Shown here: positions 17,682 to 26,748 of the stretch, piece after piece | Position numbering within the stretch: the stretch's first letter is position 1 | Layout: the number at the start of each line of letters is the position of its first letter | NCBI GenBank assembly: GCA_963759095.1 | Contig: CAVWYF010000010.1 | Location: 62,001 to 126,000 of the forward strand | Direction: 5' to 3' | Origin: Anderseniella sp963759095 | GTDB lineage: Bacteria; Pseudomonadota; Alphaproteobacteria; Rhizobiales; Aestuariivirgaceae | Length of the DNA: 64,000 nucleotides | Notes under the pieces: model-generated | What the model was told of the DNA's origin: nothing | Databases searched by the model: none | What the model saw: the letters and a program-made list of their open reading frames with translations, nothing else | Translations under genes and position numbers: made by a program

Positions 17682-19805
17682 TCAACCATAGGCCGGAATG
17701 CCAAGCAAATCGCGAACCTTCGGCACCTGGTCAATGGCCCAACGCACCTGTTGTATGCCATGTCCGCTCATCTGGGCAGGGTCAATGCTGTTGCCCAGCT
17801 TCAAACCGGCTTCTATATCTCGCAATTGCTGACGCAGAATTGCAGACAGCAGTATTTTGTGGGCTTCGATCAGGTCATCAATGACATGGGCGGCTTCAAT
17901 CCCGGCGGCGCGCACTGCTTCGAAGCGTCCGGGTGTGGAAGGCTCGGAAACACCATGCTGCAGGGCGAGCACCCGCGCGGCGGAAAACAACGGCATTAAC
18001 CCGGCCCGTTTCAAATCCACCCGCCCGTCCTCGAGCTTCCATTTGCCGAACCAGCCCACCGGAGAGGTAAACTCTCCGGCCCGCATCTGCATGGCGTTCA
18101 GGAACCCGTGCGCACTTTGGGCCGCGCGCAATGCGTCCATTCGCAAGGTATCCAGCAGGGTATTGTCACCGTGCACGGTTTTGGCGTCAAAGAAAATATC
18201 GGCGTTGAGAATGTCCTCAGGCCGCGATTTCGACAGCCATTGCGATACGACAACACGCCACTGGTGGGCGTCCATGCGCCATTCACTGTTTGATGCCATG
18301 ATGCCGCCCTTGCAATAGATGACCCCGGCATCGTTGAGAGTATCGGCCACAAGGGCTCCCAGTTCGGCAAACCACAGGTCGGCATCACCGCCGGGATCGC
18401 CCGTGGCAAACACAATGGCATTGTCCTGGTCCATGGCCAGCAGGCTTTCTCCACGCCCGCCGGAACCCAGAACAAACATCGCATAAGGTTGCGGCGGCGG
18501 ACCCTTGCCCCGCAGTTCCATTACCGCTTCGCCAAGCACACATGCCCGCTGTGTCAGAGAGCGCAATTCCCGCGATATCACTGCCGCGATATCGCGCGGA
18601 TCAACGTCTTCCGTGACCAATGCGCGAACCACTGTGGTCAGGCGCGCCCAAACCTTGCCAAGCTCTTCGGTACTGCTCGCCGTATCAATGTCATTACCCA
18701 GCGCCACTGCCGTGTCGGCGCGCTGCTTGAGCAGGTCACGGGCGCTTAGCGCGCCGACCAACTTTCCGTCTGCGCCGGTTACACCGAGATGGCGAAACCC
18801 GCGACGGGCCATGACAGAAATGGCACGGTAGACGAATTCATCGGCTGCAACAGTGACCAGCGGAAAAGCCATGAATTCGCTCACTGGCATATCCAGGGCC
18901 TTTGTGCCATTGGCCTCGATGGCGCGCAACATGTCGCGCTCGGTCAAAATACCCAGCTCATCAGGCCCGGCACCGGGCTTGACGAAGACTGAACTGACCT
19001 TCTTGTCCAGCGCCAGTGTCAGAGCAGTCGACATTTTGGTGGTGCCGGAAACGCTCAGGGGCGGGGAGCGCATGATGTCGCCGGTCCTGTGACGGTATGG
19101 AAAGCTGTCAATACGGGCATAGTCTGTGACGTTTAAAGGTGCGGTGCGTCCGGGATCCACCACGTCATGCCATCCCGCCTGCGCTTCGCCATGATAGCGC
19201 GAAGCGCGCTCCAGGCAGGCCCGTTCGGCTTGTGCCAGGGTGATGATGCCGCGCTGTTTCAACCTGGGTAACAGCGCCTGGAACACATTAAGTGTCACTG
19301 TCGCATCACCCAGCGCGCGGTGCCGCCCTGCCACCGGCACACCAAGCCAGGCAGCCGAAGTGTCGAGGGATTGTTCCGGCAGGTCTTCTGCGACCAGTTC
19401 AACAAGATGCCGGACATCCAGGCTTCTGGGCGCGCGCCAGCGCAGGCCGTGACGGCGATGTTCTGCTTTCAGGATGGCAAGGTCAAAACCGATCGAATAA
19501 CCGATCATGATGGCGTTTCCGGTCCACTGCGAAAACACCGGTATCACTTCCGCAATACCATCTGCATCGGCCACGTCGGCATCGGTAATGGAGTGAATGG
19601 CCGTGGACGAAGCCGGGATTGCCATGTCTGGATTGACCAGCGCCTGAAATGCAGAAGCAGGCTCGGCACGTCCATCGGTGATGCGAACCGCAGCAATCTC
19701 AACAATCCGGTCAGATGCCGTATTGAGACCAGTTGTCTCAGTGTCCATCACCACTGCCGGGACCAGGGCCAATGGCAGAGCTGAAAGGCCGGTTCTTTCA
19801 ACCAT
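17682..19805 (-). CDS. DEDD exonuclease / CBS pair / DUF294 nucleotidyltransferase-like fusion
   Basis: 707 residues from ATG 19805. Domains: a DnaQ-like 3'-5' exonuclease fold at about 15-190 (metal residues in VMDTETTG, D21 and E23, with IGYSIGFDLAILKAEHRRHG); a CBS-domain pair at about 260-390 (FVKPGAGPDELGILTERDML, GFRHLGVTGADGKLVGALSA); a GlnD-type nucleotidyltransferase core with VLGSGGRGESLLAMDQDNA; and a helical DUF294_C domain. CBS-DUF294 proteins accompany DUF4212/sodium-solute symporters and are thought to regulate them. Such a symporter pair lies just beyond, on the opposite strand. The fused exonuclease suggests nucleotide or cyclic nucleotide signalling. Confidence 0.85.
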   Translation of the reverse strand: MVERTGLSALPLALVPAVVMDTETTGLNTASDRIVEIAAVRITDGRAEPASAFQALVNPDMAIPASSTAIHSITDADVADADGIAEVIPVFSQWTGNAIMIGYSIGFDLAILKAEHRRHGLRWRAPRSLDVRHLVELVAEDLPEQSLDTSAAWLGVPVAGRHRALGDATVTLNVFQALLPRLKQRGIITLAQAERACLERASRYHGEAQAGWHDVVDPGRTAPLNVTDYARIDSFPYRHRTGDIMRSPPLSVSGTTKMSTALTLALDKKVSSVFVKPGAGPDELGILTERDMLRAIEANGTKALDMPVSEFMAFPLVTVAADEFVYRAISVMARRGFRHLGVTGADGKLVGALSARDLLKQRADTAVALGNDIDTASSTEELGKVWARLTTVVRALVTEDVDPRDIAAVISRELRSLTQRACVLGEAVMELRGKGPPPQPYAMFVLGSGGRGESLLAMDQDNAIVFATGDPGGDADLWFAELGALVADTLNDAGVIYCKGGIMASNSEWRMDAHQWRVVVSQWLSKSRPEDILNADIFFDAKTVHGDNTLLDTLRMDALRAAQSAHGFLNAMQMRAGEFTSPVGWFGKWKLEDGRVDLKRAGLMPLFSAARVLALQHGVSEPSTPGRFEAVRAAGIEAAHVIDDLIEAHKILLSAILRQQLRDIEAGLKLGNSIDPAQMSGHGIQQVRWAIDQVPKVRDLLGIPAYG

Positions 19806-19818
19806 GAAACTCAAGGCT

Positions 19819-20496
19819 TCATCCTTCCGACAAGGAATGGTTTTGGTTGACTTCGCGCGCGACTGCGTCTGCATCGAGGCGCCTGGCAAACTGTTCGCGA
19901 ATATCAACCCATGCAAATTTCAAAGAGTTTTCGACAATCTCTGCATCAAACTTCTTGTGTCTGTCTGCAATGGGAGCCCACCGTAAAAGTGCTGCCGGAG
20001 ATCGGGTGAAGTTTGCCGGCCGCAAGGCCCCGAAGTTCCAGTCGGTTCCCTCCAGTCGACGATCAAATTCCGCAATTACCTGGTCGCGGTCAAAACCTTC
20101 AATCGCTTCCGTCTGGTTTTTCTGAAGTCCCAGCGCGTACAATTCACGTGCAAGTTCAACCTTGACCTCATCCGGTTCAGCAGAACCTGCCAGCGCATGA
20201 GCAACCGCATGAATGGTCAGGTCAGACAGGCTGGCTGCAAACACCTGCATTGACGCAGTAGCGATTGAGGATCTGAAAACTCCATCTTCAAACATCGACG
20301 GCCACCGCGTGCCGATACGCTCTTTCAGGTAGCCATAAAGCTTTTTCTGGGAAACAAAAGCGGCCCGGCTTGCGACGAAATCACCCAGACGGTCAATGCT
20401 GTTGAGGCGAAACGAATCACTCCGAAACGCAAAACCGGAGGTGATTGTTCTGGCAAGGGCAACAGCCCGCTCTAACAGTGTGGTGTTCAAATTCAA
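19819..20496 (-). CDS. Uncharacterised protein next to the DUF294 gene
   Basis: 225 residues, largely alpha-helical by composition, no signal peptide or membrane helix. Blocks include SIDRLGDFVASRAAFVSQKKLYGYLKERIG (quoted in parts) and RRLEGTDWNFGALRPANFTRSPAALLRWAPIAD. It ends 13 bases before the DUF294-fusion start, so the two share a transcript. Conserved-looking and with ordinary codon use. The position upstream of a symporter regulator suggests an accessory role in controlling the divergent symporter. No family name is offered with confidence. Confidence 0.68.
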   Translation of the reverse strand: MNLNTTLLERAVALARTITSGFAFRSDSFRLNSIDRLGDFVASRAAFVSQKKLYGYLKERIGTRWPSMFEDGVFRSSIATASMQVFAASLSDLTIHAVAHALAGSAEPDEVKVELARELYALGLQKNQTEAIEGFDRDQVIAEFDRRLEGTDWNFGALRPANFTRSPAALLRWAPIADRHKKFDAEIVENSLKFAWVDIREQFARRLDADAVAREVNQNHSLSEG

Positions 20497-20700
20497 CGGG
20501 TCCTTCGCAAAATTCTGCCGATTTTCTGTCTGAAAACGGCCGTGAACTGAATATTCTGGGTGTTAAACCTTCGTTTACATTGTCATAAAACCAGATAAAT
20601 GCGCTAATTCAGTCGTACGCGTCGATTGGACGCGAACTGGAGAGGGGTCACCAGCAAGTCTAGGCGTTTTTACGCCCGCATCCCTATCCAAACAACAAAA

Positions 20701-20752
20701 AGCGATCAGGTGCGCGGTTCTTGATTGTTTCAATCAAGGATCATCCTGATCC
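20701..20752. repeat. Dispersed palindromic repeat, copy 2 (half A), directly upstream of a ribosome-binding site
   Basis: AGCGATCAGG, then TTGATTG-TTT-CAATCAA, then ATCATCCTGAT. It matches half A of the copies at 42944 and 46311 with scattered changes. It ends right at the AGGAGGAA of the DUF4212 gene, so it lies in the 5' leader of the symporter operon. Upstream bases 20497-20700 hold no gene. Confidence 0.72.
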
Positions 20753-20766
20753 AGGAGGAAACAATT

Positions 20767-21027
20767 ATGTCTGACGAGAATAAACAAAACGAACAGCGAC
20801 ACTGGGAGAAGACGCGAACGCTCACCATTATCGTTTTGGTGGTTTGGGTTGTTTTTGCTTTCATAGTGCCGTGGAACGCCAAGGCTCTGAACGGGATGTC
20901 GTTCATGGGCTTCCCGTTGGGATATTATTTCTGCGTGCAAGGTTCATTGGCGATTTTTGTGGCCCTGATCTGGATCCAAAACTGGAGACAGGACCAAATC
21001 GACGATGAACTCGGCGTCAAAGAATAA
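20767..21027 (+). CDS. DUF4212 small subunit of a sodium/solute symporter
   Basis: 86 residues from ATG 20767 with AGGAGGAA seven bases upstream. The N-terminus is charged (HWEKTRTLT); two membrane helices follow (TIIVLVVWVVFAFIVPW and FCVQGSLAIFVALIWIQNW), joined by GFPLGYYF. The motif order and the next gene identify the DUF4212 family, which is always paired with a VC_2705-type sodium/solute symporter, by analogy with YhjB-ActP. Predicted to form a complex with the protein encoded 12 bases downstream. Confidence 0.88.
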   Translation: MSDENKQNEQRHWEKTRTLTIIVLVVWVVFAFIVPWNAKALNGMSFMGFPLGYYFCVQGSLAIFVALIWIQNWRQDQIDDELGVKE

Positions 21028-21039
21028 GGGAGCAAAACA

Positions 21040-22845
21040 ATGCAAGGTAAATTCACTGACAACCTTGGCAAAGTGTATGGAGTGTACACGCTCGGGTTCC
21101 TCGGGTTTTTCGCCCTCATGGCAATCTTTGAACAGCTAGGAGCCGGTGCCCGTCTGATCGGCATCCTGTTCCTGCTGTTCACCATCGCCATTTACGCACT
21201 TATTGGCTGGCTGTCACGTACCACACAGGTGGAGGAATATTACGTGGCGGGCAGGGAAGTGCCGGCACTGTACAACGGCATGGCGACCGCAGCGGACTGG
21301 ATGTCCGGTGCTTCGTTCGTGGCGCTTGCCGGTGGCATCTATTTCGGCGGGTATCCTTACCTGGGCTTTGTTGTCGGCTGGACCGGCGGCTATGTTCTGG
21401 TGAACTCGCTGATGGCGCCCTATCTGCGCAAGTTTGGCTGTTACACGGTGCCGGACTTTATCGGCACCCGCTATGGCGGCAACACCGCCCGCTTCTGTGC
21501 GGTCGTCATTCTCGTGGTGGCCTCGTTCACCTATGTGACTGCCCAGATCAACGCTACCGGCACCATTGCTTCACGCGCTCTCGGCATTCCGTTCGAGGTG
21601 GGTGTCTGGTTCGGGATCGCCGGCATTCTGGTTTGTTCGATGCTGGGTGGCATGCGCGGTGTGACCTGGACTCAGGTGGCACAGTATATCGTGCTGATTG
21701 TTGCCTATCTGGTGCCCGTGATCTGGATGTCCAATGTGCAGGGCTTCGGCCTGATCCCGCATTTCGGTTACGGTGATGCAGTTCAGCGTATTGCAGAACT
21801 GGAAACCACGCTGGGTGTCGGAACACCTCCGACCGAGAAGTTTGCCGGATTGAGTGTACTGACCACGCTGCATAACTCGCCCCAGGGCGGATATGATTCG
21901 TGGCGCTTCTTCACGCTGGCACTGTGCATGATGGCCGGTACGGCATCGCTGCCGCACATCCTGATGCGCTACTTCACGACACCTTCGGTGCGTTCTGCCC
22001 GTAAGTCGGTGGCGTGGTCACTGCTGTTCATCTTCCTGCTCTACTTCACAGCGCCGGCCCTGGCCACGCTGACCAAGTTGCAGCTTCTGGACCCGAAGCT
22101 GGCAACCAGCATCATCGGCAAATCCATTGCAGATGTGAACAATCTGGAGTGGATCAAGAACTGGGATGCCGTTGGCATGCTCAAGGTCACTGATGGCAAT
22201 GGTGACGGTATTCTGCAGATCAACGAGTTCTTCATGCGAAGCGACATCGTTGTTCTGGCGACACCTGAAATCGCCGGCTTGCCCTACGTGATCTCCGGCC
22301 TGGTTGCCGCCGGCGGCATGGCGGCTGCCATGTCCACTGCGGACGGCCTGCTGCTGGCAATCGCCAATGCCCTGTCACACGATCTGTACTACAAGATCAT
22401 CGACCCCAAGGCAGACACCAAAAAGCGTCTGATGGCGGCTCGTATCTTGCTGGTGTTCATCGGTGTTGCCGGCGCTTTGGTGGCATCACTTAAACTCACT
22501 GGTATTTTGGGTGCAGTTGCCTGGGCGTTCTGTTTTGCCTGTTCCGGCCTGTTCTTCCCGCTGGTACTCGGAGTGTGGTGGAAACGGGCAAACCGGGCAG
22601 GCGCGATTGCCGGCATGGTGCTCGGGTTCCTGTCAGGTGCGCTGTATCTGATCTACATTCAGAACGGTGGCACCCAGATTGCCGGTCTTGACGGCCTGCG
22701 GTTCGGGATCATCGGCATGCCTGTCAGCCTGATTGCGATGGTTGTGGTGTCGTTGATGACACCGGAACCAAGCCAGGAGATTCAGGATATGGTGGATCAG
22801 ACCCGGTTGCCGGGAGGCAAGACCATCCTCGATAGCGCCCACTAG
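21040..22845 (+). CDS. Sodium:solute symporter, VC_2705/ActP-like
   Basis: 601 residues with about 13 hydrophobic helices. Hallmarks are YYVAGREVPALYNGMATAAD, GWTGGYVLV, the sodium-site helix region MAAAMSTADGLLLAIANALS, and a C-terminal DPEPSQE-like segment (MTPEPSQEIQDMV). It belongs to the SSS family subgroup that includes acetate/propionate permeases and always follows a DUF4212 gene. The substrate is probably a small monocarboxylate. An insertion between helices (LDPKLATSIIGKSIAD to DGNGDGILQINEFF) resembles an EF-hand-like loop, DGNGDGILQINE, which could bind calcium. The divergent DUF294 fusion is its likely regulator. Confidence 0.9.
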   Translation: MQGKFTDNLGKVYGVYTLGFLGFFALMAIFEQLGAGARLIGILFLLFTIAIYALIGWLSRTTQVEEYYVAGREVPALYNGMATAADWMSGASFVALAGGIYFGGYPYLGFVVGWTGGYVLVNSLMAPYLRKFGCYTVPDFIGTRYGGNTARFCAVVILVVASFTYVTAQINATGTIASRALGIPFEVGVWFGIAGILVCSMLGGMRGVTWTQVAQYIVLIVAYLVPVIWMSNVQGFGLIPHFGYGDAVQRIAELETTLGVGTPPTEKFAGLSVLTTLHNSPQGGYDSWRFFTLALCMMAGTASLPHILMRYFTTPSVRSARKSVAWSLLFIFLLYFTAPALATLTKLQLLDPKLATSIIGKSIADVNNLEWIKNWDAVGMLKVTDGNGDGILQINEFFMRSDIVVLATPEIAGLPYVISGLVAAGGMAAAMSTADGLLLAIANALSHDLYYKIIDPKADTKKRLMAARILLVFIGVAGALVASLKLTGILGAVAWAFCFACSGLFFPLVLGVWWKRANRAGAIAGMVLGFLSGALYLIYIQNGGTQIAGLDGLRFGIIGMPVSLIAMVVVSLMTPEPSQEIQDMVDQTRLPGGKTILDSAH

Positions 22846-22865
22846 CGCGTCGACAGCAATACTTG

Positions 22866-22897
22866 AGGGCGGGACCGCAAAAGTCCCGCCTTTTTCA
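22866..22897 (+). terminator. Rho-independent terminator of the symporter operon
   Basis: GGCGGGAC and GTCCCGCC pair around CGCAAAA and are followed by TTTTT, 20 bases after the symporter stop codon. Confidence 0.88.
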
Positions 22898-22925
22898 GGT
22901 CTCTCGAAAGAGTAGTTGGTAGCTC

Positions 22926-23297
22926 ATGGAAAATAATCCACTCGACAGCTTTTCGGTCTGGATAGTCGCTGTTGACTATGTGCTTGGCGTTGTCATGTGG
23001 ACGCTGATCGGGCGCGTTGCAATGAGCATCTTTCTTGCCGAGGATTCCGACTTCTTTTTCATGAAAGTGTTTGTGAAGTCCACAGACCCGATCATCAGAT
23101 TCTTCGCACCAGTTACACCGGGCTTCCTGATCAAGCCGCTGGTGCCGCTGTTCGTGGCCTGGTTCTTTTACATGGTCCGGTTTTACCTGATGCCATGGCT
23201 GCTCGGCTACTCGGTCATGGGCATGCTGTCGTTTCCGCTGGAGGGCGAGGTCGCGCGCATGCTCTACTCCTTGTTCACAAAGAGTGCCGGTCCATAA
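22926..23297 (+). CDS. Small integral membrane protein, YggT-like
   Basis: 123 residues with three hydrophobic segments (WIVAVDYVLGVVMWTLIGRV, FFAPVTPGFLIKPLVPLFVAWFFYMV quoted in part as FLIKPLVPLFVAWFF, and MPWLLGYSVMGMLSFPL). The pattern TDPIIRFFAPVTPGFLIKPLVPLFVA recalls YggT-family proteins, where a conserved DP..R...P.. loop joins two helices. The biochemical role is unknown; the family is linked loosely to osmotic or envelope functions. It stands alone between the symporter terminator and the convergent xsc gene. Confidence 0.7.
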   Translation: MENNPLDSFSVWIVAVDYVLGVVMWTLIGRVAMSIFLAEDSDFFFMKVFVKSTDPIIRFFAPVTPGFLIKPLVPLFVAWFFYMVRFYLMPWLLGYSVMGMLSFPLEGEVARMLYSLFTKSAGP

Positions 23298-23316
23298 ACC
23301 CAATTGCTGTGGATCG

Positions 23317-23354
23317 TATAAAAACAGCCCGCGTTCAGTTAAGAACGCAGGCTG
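23317..23354 (-). terminator. Rho-independent terminator of xsc
   Basis: Read on the minus strand, CAGCCTGCGTTC and GAACGCGGGCTG pair around TTAACT and are followed by TTTTTAT, 37 bases past the restored xsc stop codon. Its position supports the downstream stop at 23392 as the real end of xsc. Confidence 0.8.
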
Positions 23355-23391
23355 CCAATAACAGATACAGATGCCGTTACAGTTTAAGGGG

Positions 23392-25174
23392 TCACACCCT
23401 TGACTGCTGCGGACGCATGTCCTTGGGATCAATACCGGCAACAGAAACAGGTTTCTTCATGGCGTCACGGCGGAACGGTTCGCCCAGTTCCTGGTTCAGG
23501 ACGCATTCGATGAAGGTGGTTTCTCCGCGCTTCATCTGGCCTTCGATGGCGGTACTCCAGCGCGGCAGACAGCTGATCCATGGTTGTAACCTGGACACCC
23601 TTGAGGCCACAGCCTTCGGCGATCTTGGCATATTCAACACCAAGATTGAGTTCGGTGCCGACAAAGTTGTCGTCGAACCAAAGGGTCGTGTTGCGCTTTT
23701 CCGCACCCCACTGGTAATTGCGGAAGATCACCATGGTGATGGGCGGCCAGTCATTGCGCCCACATGCTGTCATCTCGTTCATGGAGATGCCGAACGCACC
23801 GTCACCGGCAAAGCCGACGACCGGGGTGTCCGGGCAACCGATCTTGGCACCCAGAATGGACGGGAAGCCGTAACCACAAGGACCGAACAGGCCCGGAGCC
23901 AGGTATTTGCGGCCCTTCTCAAAGGTCGGATAGGCATTGCCGATGGCGCAGTTGTTGCCGATGTCGGAAGAAATGATGGCGTCCTTCGGCAGCACCTTCT
24001 GAATGGCACGCCATGCCATGCGCGGGCTCATCCGCTCAGGTTCACGGTCGCGGGCGCGTTCGTTCCAGTTGGTGCCCGGATCATCATCTTCATGGTCCAT
24101 GGAAGACAGTTGCTGCAGCCAGGCTGACTTGCTCTGATGGATCAGGGCTTCCCGGTCCTTACGCCCGGCATCGCCGGCGGTTGGTGCCAGACGGTCCAGC
24201 AGCTGTTCGGCAACGGCCTTGGCATCGCCCTGGATTGCAACAGTGACCTTCTTGGTCAGGCCGATGCGGTCTGAGTTGATGTCCACCTGAATGATCTTGG
24301 CATCCTTTGGCCAGTAATCGATGCCATAGCCCGGCAGGGTCGAGAACGGGTTGAGACGGGTGCCCAGTGCCAGCACCACGTCTGCCTTGGCGATCAGTTC
24401 CATGGCGGCCTTGGAGCCGTTATAACCGAGCGGGCCGACATGCAGCTTATGCGAGCCGGGGAAGGCGTCATTGTGCTGGTAGCCACAGCAAACCGGCGCG
24501 GACAGTTTTTCAGCCAGCGCGGCTGAAGCCGGAATGGCACCGCCGATGACAACGCCGGCACCGTTCAGGATGACCGGGAATTTTGCTTCCGACAGAAGCT
24601 TGGCAGCATCATCGATTGCCTGCGTGCCGCCGCTTGGCAGTTCAAGGCGGACAATCTGCGGCAGTTCGATGTCGATCACTTGCGTCCAGTAATCACGCGG
24701 GATATTGATCTGTGCAGGACCACACAGGCGGAATGCCTGTTCAATCACCCGGTTAAGTACTTCCACCATGCGTGAAGGGTCGCGAACTTCTTCCTGGTAG
24801 CAAACCATGTCTTCAAACAGTTTCATCTGTTCGATTTCCTGGAAGCCGCCCTGACCGATGGTCTTGTTGGCGGCCTGCGGGGTCACCAGCAACAGTGGCG
24901 TGTGATTCCAGTAAGCGGTTTTAACCGGTGTAACGAAGTTGGTGATGCCGGGGCCGTTCTGGGCAATCATCATTGACATCTTGCCGGTGGCGCGCGTGTA
25001 ACCGTCTGCGCTCATGCCGGCATTGCACTCATGGGCGCAATCCCAGAAATTAATGCCTGCTTTGGGAAACAGGTCGGAAATAGCCATCATGGCCGAACCG
25101 ATAATGCCGAACGCATGCTCGATGCCGTGCATTTGCAGGACTTTTACAAATGCTTCTTCTGTTGTCATTTTCAT
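23392..25174 (-). CDS. xsc: Sulfoacetaldehyde acetyltransferase, C-terminus frameshifted as sequenced
   Basis: A ThDP-dependent enzyme that splits sulfoacetaldehyde with phosphate into acetyl phosphate and sulfite. The 5' 540 codons match the Xsc family: TTEEAFVKVLQMHGIEHAFG, the WDCAHECNAGMSADGYTRATG segment, SMMIAQNGPGITNFVTPVKTAYWNHTPLL in parts, and the ThDP motif GDGAFGISMNEMT. Near 23557 one extra C (plus strand) shifts the frame. Read past it, the end is GQMKRGETTFIECVLNQELG, then EPFRRDAMKKPVSVAGIDP, stopping at 23392; this is the standard Xsc tail and gives about 593 residues. As sequenced the protein would stop at 23465 with about 35 unrelated residues. ATG and its ribosome-binding site (GAGAGGTAG) are intact. 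A WYL regulator lies upstream. Confidence 0.9.
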
Positions 25175-25337
25175 TGGAAACTACCTCTCCTGTGCTGCCG
25201 GGATAACGCGCGCGCCATCACGGGCAATCAATCAACCCATGGAGGGTGTTCTAGTGTGGCTTTGTGGTGCCAGCCAGTGCCAGATTCACCAAAGGTAATG
25301 GACACATGTCTATTTTTGAGAAATTTGGTCTCAATAA

Positions 25338-26102
25338 TTAACCTATTTCACTGTCCAGAGCATCTTTGAGCTTTTCGCTGCCTCGTATCCATGTGTCATC
25401 ACGGGCGAGGAAGTCTCTCAGCATCTTGCCCGGCTCTGGTTTGAAGCGGTCTTCGGCCACTTCAAACCGGCCAATTCGGTCGAGCCGGAAAGTGCGAAAA
25501 TCGTCGCGAAGCTCGCACCAGCCGGCCATCAGCCAGACCGGACCGAAAAAGGCCAGCGACAGGGGGCGGATCTGCCTGCTGGTAGGGTCGCCGCGCGCAT
25601 CTTCATAGCCGATCGTCACCTTGCGGTTCTCTCGCAGTGCGTTTCGCAACTCTCCAAGTTCAAAGTTGAGCGGTGCCATATAGTGTTCGGATGGTGCCAG
25701 CAGGGCCGTATTGGTCATGTAAGTTCGCAGCGCTTCGGGCAATACTGCCTCGACCTTGGCGATCACATCCGAGGCAGCGTCCGCCAGTTCCTTGTCGGCC
25801 CAGGACTGCACAATACGCGCACCCAGCACCAGCGCTTCAATTTCGGTTTCCTTGAACATAAGTGGTGGCAGGTCATACCCTGCGCGTAGCACATACCCGA
25901 TCCCGGCTTCACCTTCTATCGGCACTCCGGATGTCATCAGATCCTGAATGTCACGATAGATGGTGCGTTCCGAAACCTCGAAGTTTTCCGCCAGATCACG
26001 CGCGCGCGTCAGCGGCTGACGGCGCATGAACTGGATGATTTCGAACAGTCTGTCGGCGCGGCGCATGGAACCCGGCGTCTCCTTGTTATCGATAATTGAC
26101 AC
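25338..26102 (-). CDS. HTH/WYL-domain transcriptional regulator (YafY family)
   Basis: 254 residues. An N-terminal HTH_11 domain (ADRLFEIIQFMRRQPLTRAR, DLAENFEVSERTIYRDIQDL) is followed by a WYL domain (VTIGYEDARGDPTSRQIRPL, FFGPVWLMAGWCELRDDFRTFRLDRI). The start could be ATG 26102 or ATG 26066 (MRRADRLF); the latter matches most family members. WYL proteins sense small ligands or nucleic acid and regulate nearby genes. Two identical inverted repeats lie just upstream between it and a divergent DUF1127 gene, fitting autoregulation. xsc follows on the same strand after 163 bases, so it might also be a target. Confidence 0.88.
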   Translation of the reverse strand: MSIIDNKETPGSMRRADRLFEIIQFMRRQPLTRARDLAENFEVSERTIYRDIQDLMTSGVPIEGEAGIGYVLRAGYDLPPLMFKETEIEALVLGARIVQSWADKELADAASDVIAKVEAVLPEALRTYMTNTALLAPSEHYMAPLNFELGELRNALRENRKVTIGYEDARGDPTSRQIRPLSLAFFGPVWLMAGWCELRDDFRTFRLDRIGRFEVAEDRFKPEPGKMLRDFLARDDTWIRGSEKLKDALDSEIG

Positions 26103-26116
26103 CTAGCATAACCCTA

Positions 26117-26134
26117 CTGACATCATGCTGTCAG
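26117..26134. promoter_or_regulatory. Candidate WYL-regulator operator 1
   Basis: Perfect inverted repeat CTGACA-N6-TGTCAG, 15 bases ahead of the regulator's first possible start codon. An almost identical copy lies 34 bases away. Confidence 0.6.
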
Positions 26135-26150
26135 GAGTACCTGCCACATG

Positions 26151-26168
26151 CTGACAATATGCTGTCAG
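26151..26168. promoter_or_regulatory. Candidate WYL-regulator operator 2
   Basis: Perfect inverted repeat CTGACA-N6-TGTCAG, sharing TGCTGTCAGGAG with operator 1. The centre-to-centre distance of 34 bp is about three helical turns, as expected for cooperative binding between divergent promoters. Confidence 0.6.
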
Positions 26169-26215
26169 GAGGGGTGGTTCATGGTGGTTTTCAGATAACT
26201 GAAGGAGAACCGAAA

Positions 26216-26470
26216 ATGACCACTACCACTCATACCAATCGTACCGACGCCGCAGCTGGCACAGAACAGCGCCACTGGATTGTTGAAGTTCTGAGCGCTG
26301 TGGCCAGGCTGGTCCGCCACCGCCGCGAAGCCGCGCAATTGCTGGAAATGGATGACCACAAGCTCGCCGATATCGGTCTGTCGCGCTCGGATGTCATCCA
26401 TGCGCTCAATACTTCACCTCTACATGATCCGACCCGCGAACTGTCGCGCCTTGCCGGTCCCAGACAATAG
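26216..26470 (+). CDS. DUF1127 domain protein
   Basis: 84 residues from ATG 26216, with GAAGGAGA upstream. The C-terminal half has the DUF1127/YjiS motif: RLVRHRREAAQLLEMDDHKLADIGLSRSDV (quoted in parts as QLLEMDDHKLADIGLSRSDV). Small arginine-rich DUF1127 proteins in alphaproteobacteria affect phosphate, carbon or stress regulation, some by binding RNA. It is divergent from the WYL regulator and shares the region with the two operators, so it is probably a regulated target. Confidence 0.82.
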   Translation: MTTTTHTNRTDAAAGTEQRHWIVEVLSAVARLVRHRREAAQLLEMDDHKLADIGLSRSDVIHALNTSPLHDPTRELSRLAGPRQ

Positions 26471-26504
26471 AACGAACAATTCCTGGCGAGTCAGATTTAC
26501 CAAA

Positions 26505-26599
26505 TCAGGATGACCCGTGCTTGTACTTCCAACAGTCATAAACCTGATCGTTTCCAGGGCAGCAGAGCAACATGGGATCAACTGACCCCATGTTGCTTT
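26505..26599. repeat. Dispersed palindromic repeat, copy 3 (degenerate half A plus half B)
   Basis: ATCAGGATGA and TCATAAACCTGATCG are the remaining outer arms of half A. The linker TTTCCAGGGC follows, then half B as AGAGCAACATGGGATCA and TGACCCCATGTTGCT. It lies between the DUF1127 gene and a small secreted protein gene. The rest of 26471-26748 shows nothing but a ribosome-binding site. Confidence 0.7.
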
Positions 26600-26748
26600 A
26601 CGCGTTCTCCGGGCTGATCCGGTTCGTTCACACACCGGTGATCGGCATGTGATCATGTGCACATTCTGCGGGTGTTCATGCGGCTAGTTTGCATTTCAAC
26701 GATGACCGGAACAGCCGGTCGCAACAACAAGAAGAAGGAAAAGAAGTC

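Noticed and set aside
23550..23565. Programmed ribosomal frameshift in xsc and in soeB (near 38328)
   Set aside because: No slippery heptamer with a downstream structure was seen. The families use a single frame, and several unrelated genes show the same kind of break.
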